Shown: positions 58,457 to 64,000 of the stretch, piece after piece
How positions within the stretch are numbered: the first letter of the stretch is position 1
Layout: the number at the start of each line of letters is the position of its first letter
Source: Valencia hispanica
Lineage: Eukaryota > Chordata > Actinopteri > Cyprinodontiformes > Valenciidae
NCBI GenBank assembly: GCA_963556495.2
Contig: OY747701.1
Span: 36,676,001 to 36,740,000, forward strand
Direction of reading: 5' to 3'
DNA length: 64,000 bases
Translations under genes and position numbers: made by a program
The notes under the pieces: generated by a model
Seen by the model: the letters and a program-made list of their open reading frames with translations, nothing else
Database searches by the model: none
Told to the model about the DNA's origin: nothing

Positions 58457-59835
58457 TCTTGAGATCCTCATACCTTCTTCTGGTTGCTTCCGTACGTTTT
58501 TTGAATTTCATCTACTTCTGCATACTTTATATTTACCATTTAACTTTTCAATTATTCTGCTTATTCTGCTCTTTCCGGCTATATCTTTTGGTATTCATAA
58601 CCTTTATACTTTTTATAAGATTCAACTTTTTATGATTTTTTTTTGCCCCCATTGAAATGAATGGAAAACCTCAAAAATTCCACTAAATCTAGCTTGTTTT
58701 GCAAAACTAACTACTTCCACGTACTTCCACTTAGAAACACCATTCAAATCTTAAAATGCAGTCATACTCTTCAGCTATTACTGTATGTCTCGGCTTCTTC
58801 CTAACTTGTACATTTTTCATACAATCGTTCCTCAAGTTTCTGGTCCCGAAATGATCAGATTTTTGAAAATACATGCATTTCTATGGGCGCATGGCAATTA
58901 AGCTAGAGTGGCCCACTTAATTACACTTTTCCACTTTCCTCATTTTCCACGAACAACTTCCGCTCACTCGCTCATATTTCACTCTTTCTGCACAGATTAT
59001 ATATCAAAACGTAGGTTTTCAATTTTTCATTCAGGAAATGTCACCAAAATTTATGTGACAGTTACAGGTTTTTGGCAAATCGACCCGAAGCAAAGTTGCC
59101 GGACCCAGGAGGGACCATTGGAATGCATTGGGACTGAGCAAAAATTCAGAGGCGGACGGCTGGATTCTGACCCATATTCGTAAAGTCATATCTCATAAAC
59201 GATGCAACGTAGAAACATGAGCCTTGTGCCAATATAACTTCAGACCTTCCTGACGCTCATGATTCAACAATTTTTTTGATGCCTGTTACTGTTTCTCCAT
59301 AAGTTTTGTTTGTTCAAGTGTAACAAATCTGCTCTTCGCTAAAACAGGCTCAGATTGAAAAATGCCAAAATCATGCTCATTTTTATAAAATTACTGCTCC
59401 TAGACAGATTGAGGTACACACATGAAACGAACCATGATTGTTCATCAAAGCCTGCCGTTCCGATAAAAACGGTACATTGGTGACGTCGATAGGCCTTACG
59501 GTTCTTAAGTTATTAAGAGTAGTTCGGAAGCTGCGTTACCTGTTAAAACGGCTGAGAAATTAGGAGACATAAGTGAGGTGCTGCACTTAGGCTGTCTCCC
59601 CCAATCACAGCCTGCGTGTGATTGGTCGAAAAATGGCAGGCCTTTTCATGGCTTTAGGTGGAGCTCCCTCTTGTGGTTGAAAAGAGAATTACTATACATT
59701 ATGGCCTCCACTGTAAAACTGAGGTTTCAGGGTTATTGTAAGACATCTCAGACAACTTGTAGATTTAATACAAATCAGTTCACCAGGACTTTTGATTACT
59801 CTGTAAAATATGATGATCAATACAGTCTCATAGGT

Positions 59836-61274
59836 ACTGGGCAGGCAACAGCGGCCATTTTAAGGTTCCAACACCTGGAAAACAGTGATTACTTTTTAAG
59901 GGCAATTACACAGACTTGTATGTTCAGGGGATTGTAGGCATTATAAATGGAGTAGGATATTGTTAGCTAACTTGCTATTGTTATCCATTATACTAACACT
60001 AGCATTTAAGCTAACATTAGCATTTTAGCTCATTTTGACTTAATAGCTAAAGTTAACATACAGAATGGATTGAAATACAGTTAACGAACAAGTTAGTGTT
60101 TGCCAACATGGTATCTGTGGCATTTAAGCTAACATTAGCATTTTAGCTAATTTTAGCTATCATTTGGTTTTTGGGTTGATAGTAACATACTGAATGGTTT
60201 GAATTATTGTTAACCAATATGTCCATGTTTGCCAACATGCTACCAATAGCTTTTTTTACCAACCATTGCAATGTAGCTCATTTAAGCTAACAATAACATT
60301 TTAGCTAATTTGGACTTAACTGCTAAAATTAACATAATGGATGGATTGAGTTACTGTTAACCAACATGTTGGTGTTTACCAACATGCTATCTCTAGCATT
60401 TAAGCTAACATGAGCATTTTAGCTAATGTTCACTAATATTAGTATTTTAGGAAGATTTTAACATACTGAAAGGATTAAGTTCATGGTAACAAACATGTTA
60501 GTGTTTGCCAACATGCTATCTGTGGCATTTTAGCTAACATTAGCATTTTAGCTAACATTAGCATTTTAGCTAACATTAGCTATTATTTGGTTTTTGGGTT
60601 GATTTGAACAAACTGAATGAGTTAAGTTATTGTTAACCAATGTATTCATGGTTGCCAACATACTACAAATAGCTTTTTTGCTAACCATAGCAATTTAGCT
60701 CATTCAAGCTAACAATGGGATTTTAGATAATCATTTAATTATTTAGAATATTTTAACACACTGAAAGGATTAAGTTTATGGTAACGAACATGATACTGTT
60801 TGCCAACATGCTACCACTAGCATTTAAGCTAACACTACTATATCAGTTAGTATCAAAATTTAAGCTAATTCAGCTAATTTTAGCTAACACTTCCCTTTAA
60901 GCATATTTTTATTATACTGAATGGATTCAATTATTGTCAACCAACATGTTTGTGTTTGTCAACATGCTACCACTCGCATTTTAGCTAACATTAGCATGTT
61001 AGCTAATTTTCAATAATATTGGTGTTATAGCTTGTTGTCAATTTACTGAATATAATAAGTCTTCTTTTAACCAACATAGTTGTGTTTCCCAACATGCTAC
61101 TACTAGCCTTTTGGGTAATAATTGGAATTTAGCTGATTTTAGGTAACACTGGCATTTTAGCTAATTGTGAGTTTTTCTATGCGGTAGTGTTGGTAGACTA
61201 CTTTTCTTTTTTCTGCTGATTCTGTGCATTACACTTCAGCAAGTCTTCTACAGTTGACTTCAAATACTTCAGGC
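59836..61274 (+). repeat. Large internal duplication, block 1
   Basis: Begins 'ctgggcaggcaacagcggcc' and ends '...ttcaaatacttcaggctc'. Block 2 (61275-63093) opens and closes with the same sequences: 'aggcaggcaacagtggcc' and 'ttcaaatacttcagcc'. The first 230 bp, including 'gtaggatattgttagct' and 'tatccattatactaac', are about 90% identical. Block 1 holds about eight minisatellite units. Confidence 0.85.
59940..61195 (+). repeat. GCTAACATTAGC minisatellite array 1
   Basis: Units of 123-157 bp, mostly near 140, each made of three parts: 'tgttagtgtttgccaacatg', a run of 'gctaacattagcattttagc', and 'aacatactgaatggattg' leading to 'ttgttaacc'. Units differ from each other by perhaps 10-30%, and unit types (ctatctgtggc, ctatctctagc, ctaccactagc) recur in a partly repeated order, as in higher-order repeats. 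Rich in short palindromes TTAGCTAA and GCTAA-CA-TTAGC. Confidence 0.93.
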
Positions 61275-63093
61275 TCTAGGCAGGCAACAGTGGCCATTTT
61301 ACTGTTCCAACACCTGGAAAACAGTGATTACTGTTAAATGGCAGTTACACAGACTTGTGTGTTTTGGCAATCTTAGGCATTATAAATGAAGTAGGATATT
61401 GTTAGCTCACTTACTATTGTTATCCATTATACTAACACTAGCATTTAAGCTAACATTAGCATTTTAGCTCATTTTGACTTAATAGCTAAAGTTAACCTAC
61501 TGAATGGATTGAGATACAGTTAACCAACATGTTAGTGTTTGACAACATGCTATCTGTGGCATGTTAGCTAACATTAGCATTTTAGCTAACATTAGCGTTT
61601 TAGGTAATTTTGACTTAATAGCTAAAGTTAACAAACTGAATGGATTAAGATAAAGTTAACCAACATGTTAGTGTTTGCCAACAAGATATCTGTGGCATTT
61701 TAGCTAACATTATCATTTTAGCTAACATCGCCATTTTAGCTAATTTTGGCTATCATTTGGTTTTTGGGTTGATTTTAACAAACTGAATGGGTTATTGTTA
61801 ACCAATATGTTCATGTATGCAAACATGCTAGCAACAGCTTTTTTCTAACCATAGCAATTTAAGTCTTTCAAGCTAACAATGGAATTTTAGCTAATTTTGA
61901 CTTGACAACCAAAATTAACATAATGAATCTATTGAGTTAATGTTAACCAACATGATGGTACTTACCAACATGCTATCTCTAGCATTTAAGCTAAAAATAA
62001 CATTTAAGCTAACATTAGCATTTCAGCTAATATTAGCTAATATTTGCATTTGAGGAAGATTTTATCATACTGAAAGGATTAAGTTCATGGTAACGATTAT
62101 GTTAGTGTTTGCCAACATGCTTTCTGTGGCATTTAAGATAACATTAGCATTTTGGCTAACATTAGAAATTTAGCTAATATTAGCTAGCATTTGGTTTTTC
62201 GGTTGATTTTAACATACTGAAAGGGTTGAGTTATTGTTAACCTATATGTTCATGTTTCCTAATCATTTTTTTATACTAACAATAGCAATTAAGCTCATTC
62301 AAGCTAACAACGAAATTTTAGCTCATTTTGACTTAACAGCTAGAAGTAACATAATGAATGGATTGAGATACTGTTAACCAACATGTTGGTGTTTACCAAC
62401 AAGCTATCTCTAGCATTTAAGCTAAAATCAACATTTAAGATAACGTTAGTATTTTAGCTAATGTTCGCTAATATTAGCATTTTGGGTATATGTTAACATA
62501 CAGAAAGGATTAAGTTAGGTAACGAACATGATACTGTTTGCCAACATACAACCACTAGTATTTAAGCTAACACTAGTATTACAGTTAGTATCAAAATTTA
62601 AGCTAATTTTGACTTAACAGCTAAGGTTACCTTGCTATATAGATTTTGTTAATGTTTAGCGCCATGTTAGTGTTTGCCAACTTACTACCACTAGCATTTT
62701 AGCTAACATTTGCATTTCAAGTAATTTTAGCTAACACTTCCCTTTAAGTTTTTTTATTATACTGAATGGATTGAATTATTGTTAACCAACATGTTTGTGT
62801 TTTGCAACATGCTACCATACACTTCCGTACTTTATTTGAACTTCAACTACTTCTGCTTACTTTGTGCTATTTTAACCATTCAACTTTTCAACTATTCTGC
62901 TCATTCTACTTTTTCCGGGTATATCTTTTGGTATTCATAACGTTTATATTTTTCATAATATTCAACTTTTTATTTTAGCTAATTGTGACAGTTTTTCTAT
63001 GTGGTAGGGTTGGCACACCCCTTTTCTTTTTTCTGCTGTTTCTGTTTATTACACTTCAGCAAGTCTTTAACAGTTGACTTCAAATACTTCAGC
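61275..63093 (+). repeat. Large internal duplication, block 2
   Basis: Second tandem copy of block 1, longer by about 380 bp. It has about ten minisatellite units and an extra segment at 62815-62965 related to 58487-58632 near the element's left side. Confidence 0.85.
61385..62815 (+). repeat. GCTAACATTAGC minisatellite array 2
   Basis: Same unit structure as array 1, about ten units with spacing 122-148 bp. The unit order partly repeats that of array 1, as expected if an array-containing block was duplicated and then diverged. Confidence 0.93.
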
Positions 63094-63117
63094 CATTTTC
63101 TGCAAATAAATTTAGCT

Positions 63118-63163
63118 TACAGCATTCACACTGCATTTTCGCAGGAAATGCAACTTTTTCTAG
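63118..63163 (+). other. 3' terminus of the Helentron-like element
   Basis: Subterminal inverted repeat TACAGCATTCACACT, hairpin GCATTT-TCGCAGG-AAATGC, spacer AACTTTTT, end CTAG followed by TT. This is the part that should be recognised for termination in rolling-circle transposition. Confidence 0.6.
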
Positions 63164-64000
63164 TTATTCCTTGTTCTAATAGTCAAAAACACTTTTGATT
63201 TGAAAAGCATTCTAAAAGGAACTACCATATCCTTTGTGCACATATGTCTGTTTATCTGGGGTACTATTATGTCAGTACTGCATAAATACTTGGGCCTAAC
63301 ATAATCCTATCCAGCATGATTTCTTTATTTTAAAACTTCTATAGCTTTCAATGCTACAACGCAGCCAGTTGACTCTATAGTCAGTTTAGCTTTTATAGCT
63401 TGTCATTATTCAGACATCTGAACCATTTCAGCAGGACCATTAGTCAACCTGTAGCCAACACCACCCACCGGGGCAACAGAGATGAATGACCTGCCAGTTT
63501 CTTTTGCATTTTTCATCATCCCGAGGAAAGACTGTGTCGGCTTTTGGGAGAAGGATCACTGAAGTTATTATCCATGTTAACACATTAATTAGACCAAAAA
63601 AAAGACTTGAAGTCAGAATTTGAAGATTATTTCCTTGTTCTCAGCTCTGATTTTGACAAGTTTTCTTTTCTTAGTCTGTCATTATCGTCTGGTCTTAGAC
63701 ACAGCTAGACCATAGCTAATAACTATAAAATTGAGTTTTAAAAGTTTAAAGTGTAATAATTTCCACTGATGAGGGCAACCTTTTGCCTGCATCTATTGGC
63801 CTTCATTAATATTTGGCCAGTGTTTGATTGATTGATTGTATTTACTCACAGCGTCATGTCCGCTGTGTGAATATGACTCATTTTTGGGCATTATGTATTC
63901 ATGGCTTGGGATAGACTCTATACAGGAAGTTCTAATTAATGTGTCACAGTAGGAGGTAGATGGCCAGCTTGTTGGAGGACATTATGTGATTTACAGAGAA
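63164..64000. other. No recognisable feature
   Basis: Last 840 bp: AT-rich, no coding similarity or repeat ends. Confidence 0.45.

Larger units (their letters stand above)
58431..63163 (+). mobile_element. Candidate non-autonomous Helentron/Helitron-type element with internal minisatellites
   Basis: The left end has AGTGTGAATGCTGTA (58431-58445). Its exact inverted copy TACAGCATTCACACT lies at 63118-63132, inside the right end. After it come a hairpin, GCATTTTCGCAGGAAATGC (63133-63151, 6-bp stem), eight bases, and the terminus CTAG (63160-63163). T stands outside both ends and there is no target duplication. Asymmetric terminal inverted repeats, a 3' hairpin and internal tandem repeats are the known layout of Helentron-derived non-autonomous elements; CTAG ends also fit canonical Helitrons. 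The 4.7-kb body has no Rep/helicase frame. It is formed by a unique-looking part (58457-59835) and two duplicated blocks of diverged minisatellite. Its non-satellite parts feel familiar as a dispersed teleost repeat. The assignment is an inference from structure. Confidence 0.6.

Noticed and set aside
59940..62815. CRISPR-like regular direct repeats
   Set aside because: Spacing is about 140 bp, units are diverged over their whole length and there are no unique spacers or cas genes; this is a vertebrate minisatellite.

Overview
This window is vertebrate nuclear DNA, most probably from a teleost fish. It is AT-rich, has no operons or long open host genes, and is packed with repeat families typical of fish genomes: L2/Maui-like, Rex1/Babar-like and Rex3/RTE-like LINEs, several hAT families, TTAA-flanked DNA transposons carrying THAP-domain remnants, and a GCTAA-rich minisatellite element. 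I could not support any host protein-coding exon, tRNA, rRNA or CRISPR array. All convincing protein similarity belongs to transposable elements, most of it broken. The window is probably intergenic or intronic.

Layout: 1-10 kb holds a hAT MITE (2122-2877, 8-bp target duplication), a long foldback element with TTAA ends (3317-5043) into which a 5'-truncated Rex3-like LINE landed (13-bp target duplication), and a TA-type inverted-repeat element (7793-9176). 10-14.5 kb is an almost complete but decayed L2 LINE on the minus strand. 14.5-21.4 kb is a run of DNA transposons: a hAT MITE, a TTAA element, a second copy of the 2122 hAT family with a BED-finger remnant, and a 1.9-kb hAT element that hosts a nested TTAA/THAP element. 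23.2-24.8 kb is a second L2 copy that ends in a TG-TA-CA palindrome. 26.4-29.4 kb is a Rex1-like LINE with one frameshift and one stop in otherwise readable endonuclease and reverse transcriptase domains.

31-37 kb holds a third L2 copy (plus strand) split by a TAA-flanked Harbinger-like element, a clean hAT insertion (34311-35015), and the tail of a LINE with a restriction-like endonuclease. 38-45.7 kb contains tandem-acttgactt repeats, a TTAA element with THAP and 'DPY...W' exons facing each other, a 58-bp-arm inverted repeat, and the third copy of the BED-type hAT family. 50.4-52 kb has another TTAA element and a repeat shared with 24.8 and 39.0 kb.

The most unusual object is at 58431-63163. 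A 15-bp inverted repeat sits at the left end and just inside the right end. The right end then has a short hairpin and terminates in CTAG, next to T on both sides. Between them lie about 18 diverged ~140-bp minisatellite units in two large duplicated blocks. This matches the design of non-autonomous Helentron-type rolling-circle elements (asymmetric terminal inverted repeats, internal tandem repeats, 3' hairpin). The assignment rests on ends read by eye, without a database search.
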